In this document: positions 33,880 through 43,609 of the stretch, in pieces
Layout of the letters: each line of letters opens with the position of its first letter
How positions within the stretch are numbered: position 1 is the first letter of the stretch
IMG/VR virus record: IMGVR_UViG_3300028393_000035
Coordinates: 33,492-97,491 of that record
DNA from: a virus
Reading direction: 5' to 3' (one strand)
Length of the DNA: 64,000 nucleotides
Notes under the pieces: generated by a model
Databases searched by the model: none
The model's input: only the letters and a program-made list of their open reading frames with translations
Told to the model about the DNA's origin: nothing
Position numbers and translations under genes: made by a program

Positions 33880-36611
33880 TAGATAATAATCCAGCCCGTT
33901 CCTGTTGATTGAACAGTAATAGTTTGATAGCGTTTAACGTTACCATCAATTGTAATAGAGGTTGCGTTATCAATTGTATCGCTGCTGCCAGTTCTTGCAA
34001 TAGTTATAACTCCGGTACCACTATTTTTGATATTGTAAATACGACCAGTTACGCCTGCCGCTGCTGCCGTTGTTGATGCGGCTGGAAGGGTTACCGTATA
34101 TGATCCGCTTGTATAATTTACTGTATAATGAGATGCGGTAAGAATCAAGTTACCAGTAGAAGTCGCATCAAGATATGGCAATTGTAATGCTCCGCCTGAA
34201 CCGATTGCTGCCAATGTAGTGCTAGAACTATTTTGCCACTCTTGAATATTTCCTGATTGACCATTCCAAGCTTGAGTAATTAATTTGGTTCCAGTGGGGG
34301 CGGTTGGAGCGGTACCGGCAAAATAAGCATTTGTTAATGTGGCGGTACTTGTTGGTGTGCTAGATGAAACAGTGATAGTAAACTGTGTCGAACTTGTAAC
34401 AGTGACTGTGTAAGAACCAGAGTTAAGAGTCGTCCAGTTCGTACCTGCATTATTTGCAAACCCTGAAAAAGAAACACTCTGACCAGTATAAAGTCCATGA
34501 GCTACAGATGTTGTAAGAGTGACCGTTGTGCTTGATACAGATGCTGATGAAAACGGAGTTGTTCCTGTATCACTATATGTATTGGTTGTTGTAGAGCTAG
34601 CAGTTGTTTGTTGAGTTCCAGATACTGAGATGTATTGTGCGCCCGTCCATGTTGGACTCGCACCAGTCGCTCTATAAATTTTATAACTAGAAGCACCGGG
34701 AACTTGCGTCCAAGTTAATGATGCGGTCTGACTACCGGATGTGGGGGTAACATTTACAGTTGAACTAACCGTTGTCTCCCCCTGAGGGTTGACAGCCGTA
34801 ACCTGATAATTGTATTGTGTGCTGACCGTTAATGATCCTCCCGATGCTAACGCAGCAGAAGGAGAAGGAACCGCTAAAGCATTAAGATAAACATTTGTGC
34901 CATTATTTTTTAAATTGCCAAAATTATCAAATAAAGCATAAACGCTGTTATTTGTATCTGAAATTCTTAAAATGTCTTGCGTTTGATCATACCTTGATCT
35001 AGCGATTATTGGAACGGTACTAGACGAACCGCTTTGTGCGTTTACAGTATAGGCGGGCGAAATTAAAGTAGAGCCACCGGCAGTGCCATTAGCCGATAAA
35101 CCGCTATTGATAGTAGTAGTTCCGTAAGATTTGCCAACGGAAAACGTAGCGCCACCAGCATAATCGTAAATTGCAAAAACGTGTTGGTTCATTGCTGATA
35201 CACCGGCTGGAGCGGCACCCGAGGTACTTGTTCCTGTATCTTTGTAAGATGTAATTGATCCGCTAGTAATTGTGGTTAAAAGTAGACCGGATGCAGTAAA
35301 GGCGTTGGACGTATTGCGATAAATTTTGTAACCAATCGCGCCCGCAGTTTGAACCCAATTCAAAGTAACGGTATTTGTATTATTAACTGTAGTTTGCGTT
35401 TGCCTTACATAAGCAGAAGCGGTTGAAGTTGTGGTTGCATTTGTTGTTGCTACGAATCCGTCGCCATTTGAAAATACCGGAACAACAGTGTAATAATATG
35501 TTGCGGCTGTAGAGCTAAATGATGAACTTTCAGTGTTAATTACGACCGGCCATGTTGCAGTATATATAGCCCTATTAATAATTAAACCATTATTTAAAGT
35601 TAATGAACCAGTTTGATCAAATTTTGCCAATACATTATTATTAACATCGTTGACATCGTATATATCAGTAGATGGAGTCACTGTTGCGGTAGCATTAGTT
35701 GCGGTTGTAATACCAGAACCAGTTGAACTCAAAAGTATTGGCGTTCCTGCAAAGGTAACTGACACCCCAGCAGTGTGAGCGGCAGCAGCTGTAGAGTTCG
35801 CACCTCTAGTGCATCCAGTAAAAGTTGTTCCCGTTAATCCCGTATAAGTGATTTGTTCACTTTCAATTTGAATTGTTCCAGTATATGAAAAACCCGCTGT
35901 GCTGCCAACGGTAATTGTTGTACCACTTGAGCCGGGATCAGTACCGACCGTTGTTGAAGTTGAAATGGTGCCGCGAGTAGTAAAAGTATATGGGGCATAA
36001 CCGGTTTGACCAGAAGCTACAGTTGGATCTTTAGTTATGCTGGGAATACCAGAGGAGGAAATGGCATATGTAGTATAAGGTTGAAGACCCGTTGCGGAAA
36101 GACTGCCTCCTGTAGCGGTCAATGTTGCCTGAGCGCTGCCGCTTGAAGTAGTTACTACCAAATTAGAAAGAGATGATCCAAGACTTGAGGTACCCTTAAG
36201 TGTCAAAGGTACTGCGGTCGTAGAAGTAGGGGCAATAGTGTTAGCAGCAGTAAAAGTATTAGCAATATTTAATGTTGCAACCGTGCCACTTGTACTTGGA
36301 AACGTCATTGTTGTACCATCGGTACCGCTTAATTGAATGGAATTATTAGCGGTTAATGTTTTACCATCAGCGATTGTCAAAGTGGCATTATTATTAGGTG
36401 TAGTAATTGCAACTTTATTATAAGATGTTTTATTACTTAAAGCCTGAGAACCATCAATTGTTACAATATCACCAGCGGTTGTAGAAAAACCTTTACCAAG
36501 AACTTGAGTAGAGGAAAGGACGGTCGTTCCATTAATTTTATAAACTTGATCAGAGGCAGTATCAGCATTTCCTCCGTCAATGTAAATACCATTTTTAAAC
36601 TTAGCGGACAT
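33879..36611 (-). CDS. Large fibre protein with FN3-like and surface modules
   Basis: A 910-residue Thr/Ser-rich protein. The N-terminal 130 residues have the Gly-rich repeated strands of fibre shafts. At about 215-285 is a module with GTIQIESEQITYTGL and GCTRGANSTAAAAH. Two FN3-like domains follow (YKIYRNTSNAF, and YKIYRATGAS). A further module has AHGLYTGQSVSFSGF. The C-terminus has TGRIYNIKNSGTGVITI and ends GTGWIII, typical of trimeric tail-fibre heads. SD AAAGGGG precedes the ATG. Confidence 0.75.
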   Translation of the reverse strand: MSAKFKNGIYIDGGNADTASDQVYKINGTTVLSSTQVLGKGFSTTAGDIVTIDGSQALSNKTSYNKVAITTPNNNATLTIADGKTLTANNSIQLSGTDGTTMTFPSTSGTVATLNIANTFTAANTIAPTSTTAVPLTLKGTSSLGSSLSNLVVTTSSGSAQATLTATGGSLSATGLQPYTTYAISSSGIPSITKDPTVASGQTGYAPYTFTTRGTISTSTTVGTDPGSSGTTITVGSTAGFSYTGTIQIESEQITYTGLTGTTFTGCTRGANSTAAAAHTAGVSVTFAGTPILLSSTGSGITTATNATATVTPSTDIYDVNDVNNNVLAKFDQTGSLTLNNGLIINRAIYTATWPVVINTESSSFSSTAATYYYTVVPVFSNGDGFVATTNATTTSTASAYVRQTQTTVNNTNTVTLNWVQTAGAIGYKIYRNTSNAFTASGLLLTTITSGSITSYKDTGTSTSGAAPAGVSAMNQHVFAIYDYAGGATFSVGKSYGTTTINSGLSANGTAGGSTLISPAYTVNAQSGSSSTVPIIARSRYDQTQDILRISDTNNSVYALFDNFGNLKNNGTNVYLNALAVPSPSAALASGGSLTVSTQYNYQVTAVNPQGETTVSSTVNVTPTSGSQTASLTWTQVPGASSYKIYRATGASPTWTGAQYISVSGTQQTTASSTTTNTYSDTGTTPFSSASVSSTTVTLTTSVAHGLYTGQSVSFSGFANNAGTNWTTLNSGSYTVTVTSSTQFTITVSSSTPTSTATLTNAYFAGTAPTAPTGTKLITQAWNGQSGNIQEWQNSSSTTLAAIGSGGALQLPYLDATSTGNLILTASHYTVNYTSGSYTVTLPAASTTAAAAGVTGRIYNIKNSGTGVITIARTGSSDTIDNATSITIDGNVKRYQTITVQSTGTGWIII

Positions 36612-36625
36612 TCTGCCCCTTTACT

Positions 36626-38050
36626 TTAACCAATGATGGTAATATCGTATGTATCGTAACTTGCTGTAACATCTGCAAATGTAATAGTAACTTGACCTGC
36701 GGCATTAATGACAATATCAGTATACACGACATTGCCAGAAGAATCAGAAACTTGAACAAGAAGATTTCTATTAGATGAAAGTCCGTGAGTAGCTTGAGGA
36801 ATAACCTTTGTTACGTTCCCAGAAGTCGCATTAAAGGTTGTTACATACTTAGTTGGAAGACTTTGATTAGTTCCCGTTGGAACAGTTGCAAGTGTACCCG
36901 AAGTTGGAAGGGTTACGTTAGTTGTAGCAGTAGCAGTAAGAGTTGTTGAATAAGCACCAGAAGTTGCTAATGTTGAACTATTAGCAAGAGTAAGCGTACC
37001 CGTGCGCGATGTAATTGTAACACCGTTAATCGAGGTTGCCGTTGCCACACCAAGTGTTGGAGTAGTAAGAGTTGGCGATGTAGCAAGAACAAAATTACCG
37101 GTGCCAGTGCTGATACTAACTGGAACCGTTGTATTATCAAGTTCAAAATTAGTACCATTTGTTATTTTAATACCAGCGGCAGGATTGTTTGCCGTATATG
37201 ACGCAAGTTGCGTAAACAAAGTAAACGTAAGGCTGCTTGTACCAACGGTAAGCGCTCCAGTTGCAGACTGAATCCAAGCAGTTGATTTTTGACCGCCATA
37301 AAGAACGAAAATGTAATCGCCATTTGCAACTTCGCCAGTAATACTGCCATCGTAATCTGTATCACGAATAAGTTTTGCAGTTGAAGCAGTTGGAAAACTA
37401 TCAAGATAATAAACGCCATTTTGCGTTTGAGTCGTTTGATTTTTAACAAGAACTCTGTCGCCGGTATAATTGGTTCCTGCCGTAAGTAGCTTGCCGTCAA
37501 TTGTCAAAGTTGAACTAGTTGCCGTGACAGTAAGATAGGCTCCAATGCCGTTTCCGTTTGGCGCGGTGTAGCTATTTCCAAGGTCTGCCGTAGTAGCTGC
37601 TACAACGGGGGCATGAACATTAAGATTAGCAACAGCGGCATCAACATAACTTTTATTGGCCGCATCATTATCGGCAGTAGGGGTGGCAACGTATTGAATT
37701 TTTTGAGGTGTACCGCTTGTACCGGCAGAGATAGTTCCAGTGGCGTAACCGATAGTGTCAAGTCTTACAGAATTAGCTGTAGCAGACGTTGTAAGAAGTT
37801 TAGTTACGTCAATTGCTGCACTAGATGAAATATCAGCATTGACAATATTTCCGGAATAAGGAATGTTTAACCAAGCGCCATTAGCGGCATTACGAATGAT
37901 CAACCTATTATAAGTTGCCGTATTTGCTGCATTTGTATCAAAATAAATTAAACCAGCGGCATATGTGCTAGGCGTACTAGCTTGAGGATTTAGCGAAACA
38001 TTCTGAAGCTGATTGTTATTTAAATTGATCGATGTATAAAATTTAGGCAT
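36626..38050 (-). CDS. Tail fibre protein
   Basis: A 474-residue protein with LNNNQLQNVSLNPQ at the start, then QKIQYVATPTADNDAANKSYVD and VLVKNQTTQTQNGVYYL, both shared with the 655-residue fibre. The last about 75 residues (VIPQATHGLSSNRNLLVQVSD, INAAGQVTITFADV) resemble the receptor-end domain in the 95-residue protein next door. Its ATG overlaps the stop of that gene (TAATG). Confidence 0.75.
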   Translation of the reverse strand: MPKFYTSINLNNNQLQNVSLNPQASTPSTYAAGLIYFDTNAANTATYNRLIIRNAANGAWLNIPYSGNIVNADISSSAAIDVTKLLTTSATANSVRLDTIGYATGTISAGTSGTPQKIQYVATPTADNDAANKSYVDAAVANLNVHAPVVAATTADLGNSYTAPNGNGIGAYLTVTATSSTLTIDGKLLTAGTNYTGDRVLVKNQTTQTQNGVYYLDSFPTASTAKLIRDTDYDGSITGEVANGDYIFVLYGGQKSTAWIQSATGALTVGTSSLTFTLFTQLASYTANNPAAGIKITNGTNFELDNTTVPVSISTGTGNFVLATSPTLTTPTLGVATATSINGVTITSRTGTLTLANSSTLATSGAYSTTLTATATTNVTLPTSGTLATVPTGTNQSLPTKYVTTFNATSGNVTKVIPQATHGLSSNRNLLVQVSDSSGNVVYTDIVINAAGQVTITFADVTASYDTYDITIIG

Positions 38051-38337
38051 TAGTTAAAGAAAGCCTTCCCTGAAAAAGCGGCGGTAAATGTTAACGTTAC
38101 TTGATTGACGGAATTGTAATGAATTTCTCCAATGACAACATCGTTATTACTGTCTACAACTGTTACGGAGCAGTATTTGTTTAGATTATGGTTTATTGTA
38201 TTTCCACTTGAGCCAGCTATAAAATTTCCGGTATGAACAAAATTTGCTCCACCGCCTTGACTTACAAACATTGGTTCTGTACTTAATATCAAATTAACTG
38301 GGTTGATCGGATTTTCTAATTTTATTTTATCAGGCAT
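38050..38337 (-). CDS. Small fibre-tip protein (95 aa)
   Basis: The start is taken at the ATG at 38337 (MPDKIKLENP); a TTG at 38364 overlapping the previous stop is the alternative, and neither has an SD. The product (NTINHNLNKYCSVTVVD, NSVNQVTLTFTAAFSG) is the same small beta-domain that ends the 474-residue fibre. It may be a detached tip domain. Confidence 0.6.
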   Translation of the reverse strand: MPDKIKLENPINPVNLILSTEPMFVSQGGGANFVHTGNFIAGSSGNTINHNLNKYCSVTVVDSNNDVVIGEIHYNSVNQVTLTFTAAFSGKAFFN

Positions 38338-38360
38338 ATCATTTATTATTTGATGGTAAA

Positions 38361-41300
38361 TCAAACAATTGTCGCGCTTGGCGTCCCTTTAATTGCCAAT
38401 GTTTCAGAAATATTGACCTGCAAGTATGGATTTATGATCCTTAAATTTTTATTATTTAAAGCAATGTAAGAAGTATTGTCATTGGCAGTAAAAGATAATT
38501 TCAAATTGTCCAAAGTTTGAGAACTAAATGTGCAATTGTTGTTCAAACTGATACCAGTATTAAGCAATGATAAATTAACCGCCGTGCTTGAAATTTGAAA
38601 GCCTTTGACCTGTCCGCGCAAAACTTCGGTACCGGAAGTATTTGTATTGCCGTATTTAATTTGTATGTTACTGATAAATCCGCTAGATGCATTTGGAGAA
38701 ACGTTTGCCGTGTCGTTATAAACGTTTAATTTCCAATTATTTGGATACCAATAATTTGAATTTGACAAGGTTACGTTAGATATTCCAGTATCGGCTTGCC
38801 AAGCACCACTTGAGGTAGACAATGGAATAACAAAATTTAATTTATTGTTTGTAACAATAGGAGAAGTTTGATAAGTTGTCCAACCTCTGAAATTTAAAGA
38901 CCCAGATATTGAACCAAGCAAGGGGTTACTCAAAGTGACAGAAGTGCTATTTCTGATTGTTATGGTAGTATTGGTTTGTAATTGACTGCTACCAGTAACA
39001 AGCATTCCATTTGTTAAATTGGCGGTACCAGAAGGAACGCTGAGAATGGTTGAACCCGCGTTTCCCGTGCAACCAGTGGCTACAAAACTATTTGCCCCGC
39101 CATTAGTTGAAGTAATACCAACGCCCGGTGCCCAAATTTTATAGATTCCGTCATATGGCCCGTTATTCGAAGTTGATGTACTTTTATAATAAACTAAATC
39201 GCCTTGAGTATAATAAAGTGAAGGAGTTGATTGGGATCTGTATAATCCGCGATATTTTAACGTTAAGTAATTAAAAATTCCTAGACCGCTACCGCTGGGA
39301 CCACCGTTATCATTACTTGAAATGGTAATTGTGTTATTAGTTGTTGTATCGTTGCTTGGCAAAGAAATATTGACATTAAATTGATATAGATCCGATCCAT
39401 TAACTCCGGCATTAGAATTAGAAAAATCAAATGCCCAATTTTGATATCTGGATCCGCTACTCGTTACTGCTTGAGTAACATTGCTTTGATTTGAATTTGT
39501 AATTAAACTATTTGAATACAATTGAGCGTTACCAAGTTGTTGGTTAAGACCAATTCTCTTACTGTTTAAATTCAGGTCAATATTGGAACTACTTGGGGCA
39601 ATTGTATTCAAATATGTAAACCCATTGTTTTCAGAAACATAGGACGCATCTAATTTGATACCAAACCGATTTGACAAAGGCAAATTTTCCACAAAATTAA
39701 AATCGACTAATTTTGGCATTAAATACACAGCAATGCCATCAGCGGTCACCTTTGGAGAAGTTCTTGTTAAATTTAATAAATAAGAACCGCTGCTGTCGGT
39801 TAATTTTCCATTATACGAAATCATTTCGCTATTGACAACGATTGTGCCAGAGTTAGGAAAGTCGCCATATGTTGATGTTGCTCCCGAATCCAATCTTAAA
39901 GTAGACGAATAACTTCCCGAATTATTACTTGTATTGTCATCAAGCCCCACAACTGGCAAAGATCCGGAAACCCAATAAGTTGTATTTGTTGGCGAATAAC
40001 TGTTTCCTTGTGGAACGGTCCCATTCCAATTTGGAATTGAAGAAATCGTAGTTTTAACTTTATAATAAGCGCTATTGTATCTAACCCAGTCGCCGCCTCT
40101 ATATGTATAATTATTTTGCCAAGTTGAAGCGTTAACACTAGCAGATGTAGAGGCATAGTAACTGCTACCTTGATCTGTAAAGGCAGTGTCCGTAGTTCCG
40201 CCAATTTTCCAGTACCCGGAATATTTGGTTCCGCCTGAATTGATTGATTTATATTTATAAACGTAATATTTTTGAACCGTGTTACTAGTTCCGCTTGTCA
40301 ATGTGGAGTTGGCTGACCAATCAAGTGTAATATTTTTAGAACTAGATGTAGTAATAGTTGAATCGGAATCAGCGGGGTATAACAAAGTTTCTGTTCCATC
40401 TGACAATAGCGCTGAAACAGAATATTGATACGTTCCTGCTACCACGGAACCCGCCGAAGCACTTTCTGAAATGCTTGTGATTCCAATAATTGGGTCACTT
40501 GCGGGGGTAAGGTAGTAAGGAACAATTGCACTTGGTTTGTTATCTAAAACGTATTGATGCGAAACAATGGGATCAGAGTAAATAGTTCCATCGTTTTCAT
40601 TCATTCGGTTTTTAAAATTAGCAATAATATTAAAATTCAAATCAGTTCCTGATATAACTCGATAATCTCCAAGCGCTCCAGACAAATATTTTTTACTTCT
40701 TAATATATAGTTTGAAACCACTGATTCTGAAACCGCAGTCGATGAATCTAAATTGACATCACTATTTGGAACGGCACCTTCTTCAAGGACGACTGGATGA
40801 TTTAAACTTGCGCATTTAATGATCCCGGCAATGGCGTCTGGCACAGAGTCAACAACGTATTGATGTGGACTTATAATATCTACCAACGATTGAATATTAT
40901 TAAACCCAAATCCGTTTCCGGAACCTCCGTCTGCATCTATATAAGTGGTACTAATGGAGATTGGAGTATCTACATCGTATGTACGAATTGCTGATTTCAT
41001 TGCATTAATCCATGCCGTTGCAATAGTCTCGTTTGACCTACCATTTGGCGTAAATGTTAGATACGTAGAGTAAAACATTCCATTTGTTTTATCAAAATAA
41101 TTATTTGTATTGGCCCAAGTAAAGGGACTAGTTATTAAACAATTTTCTGAAGGTCCGTGCGTCGTTATCCCAGATCCGGTAGACAAGGAAATATTATATC
41201 TGCCATTTGAAGTAACCTTGGAGGAACCGGCAATGTCATCTGTTAAAAACAGTACATTACTAGATGCCGGAATATAAGTTCCTGAACTAATAAAATAAGG

Positions 41301-43601
41301 TTTGTTTGGCTGTAATAAACATTTTGCGTATGAGGCAGAACTAAGCGAAGGATTTGTGACCGAGGTCGTTCCTACGACAGAGAAGGTATTTGGTCCGCCA
41401 ATTGAAGTAACTTTAAACGCTCCATTTAAAGCAGAAGGACTGGCCCCTTTAATTACAACGATGTCATCAATTTGTAAATTGTGATCGTTGTTTGTTACAT
41501 AAGTATATTGATTACCATTAACGATGATATTTGATGACAAAAGATTTCTATAATTTGAAACGGTTAAAATACCACTAGCAACAAATGCATGTCCGTAATC
41601 ATTTAAATCAAATTTATTAGAAAACAAGTCTGATGACGAAATAACATTTGTGCTATCAAGCATAAATACAGTATTGTCAAAAAATTCACCAAAGATTAAA
41701 TCTTTAATCGCCGTGTTCCATTTAGAAATTGACCCAATATTGCACGATGTTGTTCCAAAACTATTGGTAATATTATAAGTAGTGCTACCGGATGAAATTG
41801 TTGCAAATTTTTCATAATCTATGATAGAATTTACAATAATTGGCGGTGGTGAACTTGATTCAATTTGCCAATAATCTAAGCAAGCAGATCCTGAATTTAC
41901 GGTTAAATTAATTGTAAATGTATTTGCGCCAGAAGGAACGTTATGTATTCTTTTGACAACCGGTGCAACTACGCCAGATAACGTGTCAATGCCCGATTTT
42001 AAACCTTGGTAATACGTTCGGTCGTTTAATGTTATTTGAGCCGATGCATCTGCGTTATTTTCAACCATAAATCCAATTGCAATTGTTCCACCGGCAAATG
42101 AGTAATCCGTTGAAAATGTAACAGTTTGATTTGTCGTGGTGCGTTGATAGCTACCACCGGAGGCACTAATTTTGCTAATTTGTGTAGATCCCGAAAAATT
42201 GCTAGTTGTAAATTCTGAAACATAACTTGCCCTTAGCCGACTAAATACGACTCTTAATGTTTGAATAAAAAAGTCACTATTGTAGCCATTTGGTGCGCCA
42301 TAAGATAAAAAATCGTTAATTCCAAAATTTACAAAATTAATTCTGTTCCCGTTATAATACGTTGAAGCATAATACTGACTTGCCGCTACACTGTAAGGAT
42401 GCAAAACTTGACCATAACCCAAAGGGATCGTGTTTATCGCACTATCGTCATTTAAATTTGATCCATAAACCCCGTGATTATTTTCAGTTAATCCTAAAGA
42501 TGATGACAAACCTTTTGTATACCTGTTAGAAAGATAAGTCAGTCCCACCAAATTAGTAGTGCCAAAATCGTCTCCACCACCAGTCGAATTATTTACATCT
42601 TTAAGCGCAGCGGTATAATTGCCACCAACAAAACCTGCAATTGTTTTATTTGAAGATTGAGAAGTTTGAAATGTGTCAAACTGATCGGCGAAATTTAAAT
42701 CAATTGTTGCAACGTTAAATGGCGAACCAATAATGTCGCTAATTTGAAGATTGCTAATGTCGGCTAATTTATCAATAAACGAAATATAACTTTGACCGTA
42801 ATTAGTCTCATCAAGATCGGACGGATTGTAGCTACCAAATTGTTGCTTTAAACAACCTAAAAGATGAACGGTGTAGCCAATGATTGTTTCTCCCGCCTCG
42901 TCATAATTTGTATCAAAGTAAAGATCGCTGTATTTTAAATACGCTATTTTTTGCGTACCGTTTCCGTAGTTACCGTTACTAATTAAAGCATAACCTGATT
43001 CGCCAAGTTTGGAAGGAATGTTGGTGCTATAAACATCGATAATATCAAAAGTAAAATCAATAGTTGAGTCATCGTTTGTAACAAAATTAGAAATTGCAAA
43101 ATTGACATCTTGATCAACGGGTTTATTAATCAAATTGTACCAAGCGACAGCGGGGTGACCATTTGTTCTGCGAGCAATTTCTTTCCAAAAATTACTTTGT
43201 ACTAACCATCGGTCGTTTTCGCTTAATTCGGACAACCAAATTGGTTGGTCGCTAATTTTCCAAGTATTTGCTCCAGTTATGATTACATAAAAATCATATT
43301 GAGCCGCAAGATTTAAAAATTGAACAAGTTTATCAAACTGGCTGCTGTTAGGAGTGCTTACATTATTCATAAATTTGTTTATTTGTAAACAAATGCGAAT
43401 AATATTGCTATTAGGCTGAGTACTTTGCATATCGGTTTCAATATATGCAAAACTGTCCGACCACAAATCTTCAAGTAATTGACCTCTTGGCCTAAAGTAA
43501 TTGTGACCCCAAGCAACAAACTGGGAGTTATCATCTTTTTGAATATTCCCAGTTTTATTACCAGACTGGTCTTTTTCTATTTTTAACCTTTGGGTAATCA
43601 T
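38361..43601 (-). CDS. Giant fibre protein with split GH5-like domain and inserted SGNH-like domain
   Basis: 1746 residues. Residues 1-165 look like the first half of a GH5-type barrel (FVAWGHNYF, IIRICLQINKF, YDFYVIITG, TNGHPAVAWYNLINKP). The acid/base Glu of the usual NEP is Lys160. Residues about 340-680 resemble an SGNH hydrolase (FVNFGIND at 424-430, LNDYGHAF at 667-673), but block I reads VGLTYLS, without a clear GDS serine. A strand domain lies inside it (470-590). At about 820-945 the barrel seems to resume (ISPHQYV, HPVVLEEGA). FN3-like, carbohydrate-binding-like and shaft domains follow. It probably binds surface glycans; catalysis is doubtful. Confidence 0.7.
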   Translation of the reverse strand: MITQRLKIEKDQSGNKTGNIQKDDNSQFVAWGHNYFRPRGQLLEDLWSDSFAYIETDMQSTQPNSNIIRICLQINKFMNNVSTPNSSQFDKLVQFLNLAAQYDFYVIITGANTWKISDQPIWLSELSENDRWLVQSNFWKEIARRTNGHPAVAWYNLINKPVDQDVNFAISNFVTNDDSTIDFTFDIIDVYSTNIPSKLGESGYALISNGNYGNGTQKIAYLKYSDLYFDTNYDEAGETIIGYTVHLLGCLKQQFGSYNPSDLDETNYGQSYISFIDKLADISNLQISDIIGSPFNVATIDLNFADQFDTFQTSQSSNKTIAGFVGGNYTAALKDVNNSTGGGDDFGTTNLVGLTYLSNRYTKGLSSSLGLTENNHGVYGSNLNDDSAINTIPLGYGQVLHPYSVAASQYYASTYYNGNRINFVNFGINDFLSYGAPNGYNSDFFIQTLRVVFSRLRASYVSEFTTSNFSGSTQISKISASGGSYQRTTTNQTVTFSTDYSFAGGTIAIGFMVENNADASAQITLNDRTYYQGLKSGIDTLSGVVAPVVKRIHNVPSGANTFTINLTVNSGSACLDYWQIESSSPPPIIVNSIIDYEKFATISSGSTTYNITNSFGTTSCNIGSISKWNTAIKDLIFGEFFDNTVFMLDSTNVISSSDLFSNKFDLNDYGHAFVASGILTVSNYRNLLSSNIIVNGNQYTYVTNNDHNLQIDDIVVIKGASPSALNGAFKVTSIGGPNTFSVVGTTSVTNPSLSSASYAKCLLQPNKPYFISSGTYIPASSNVLFLTDDIAGSSKVTSNGRYNISLSTGSGITTHGPSENCLITSPFTWANTNNYFDKTNGMFYSTYLTFTPNGRSNETIATAWINAMKSAIRTYDVDTPISISTTYIDADGGSGNGFGFNNIQSLVDIISPHQYVVDSVPDAIAGIIKCASLNHPVVLEEGAVPNSDVNLDSSTAVSESVVSNYILRSKKYLSGALGDYRVISGTDLNFNIIANFKNRMNENDGTIYSDPIVSHQYVLDNKPSAIVPYYLTPASDPIIGITSISESASAGSVVAGTYQYSVSALLSDGTETLLYPADSDSTITTSSSKNITLDWSANSTLTSGTSNTVQKYYVYKYKSINSGGTKYSGYWKIGGTTDTAFTDQGSSYYASTSASVNASTWQNNYTYRGGDWVRYNSAYYKVKTTISSIPNWNGTVPQGNSYSPTNTTYWVSGSLPVVGLDDNTSNNSGSYSSTLRLDSGATSTYGDFPNSGTIVVNSEMISYNGKLTDSSGSYLLNLTRTSPKVTADGIAVYLMPKLVDFNFVENLPLSNRFGIKLDASYVSENNGFTYLNTIAPSSSNIDLNLNSKRIGLNQQLGNAQLYSNSLITNSNQSNVTQAVTSSGSRYQNWAFDFSNSNAGVNGSDLYQFNVNISLPSNDTTTNNTITISSNDNGGPSGSGLGIFNYLTLKYRGLYRSQSTPSLYYTQGDLVYYKSTSTSNNGPYDGIYKIWAPGVGITSTNGGANSFVATGCTGNAGSTILSVPSGTANLTNGMLVTGSSQLQTNTTITIRNSTSVTLSNPLLGSISGSLNFRGWTTYQTSPIVTNNKLNFVIPLSTSSGAWQADTGISNVTLSNSNYWYPNNWKLNVYNDTANVSPNASSGFISNIQIKYGNTNTSGTEVLRGQVKGFQISSTAVNLSLLNTGISLNNNCTFSSQTLDNLKLSFTANDNTSYIALNNKNLRIINPYLQVNISETLAIKGTPSATIV

Positions 43602-43609
43602 AAAATTAC

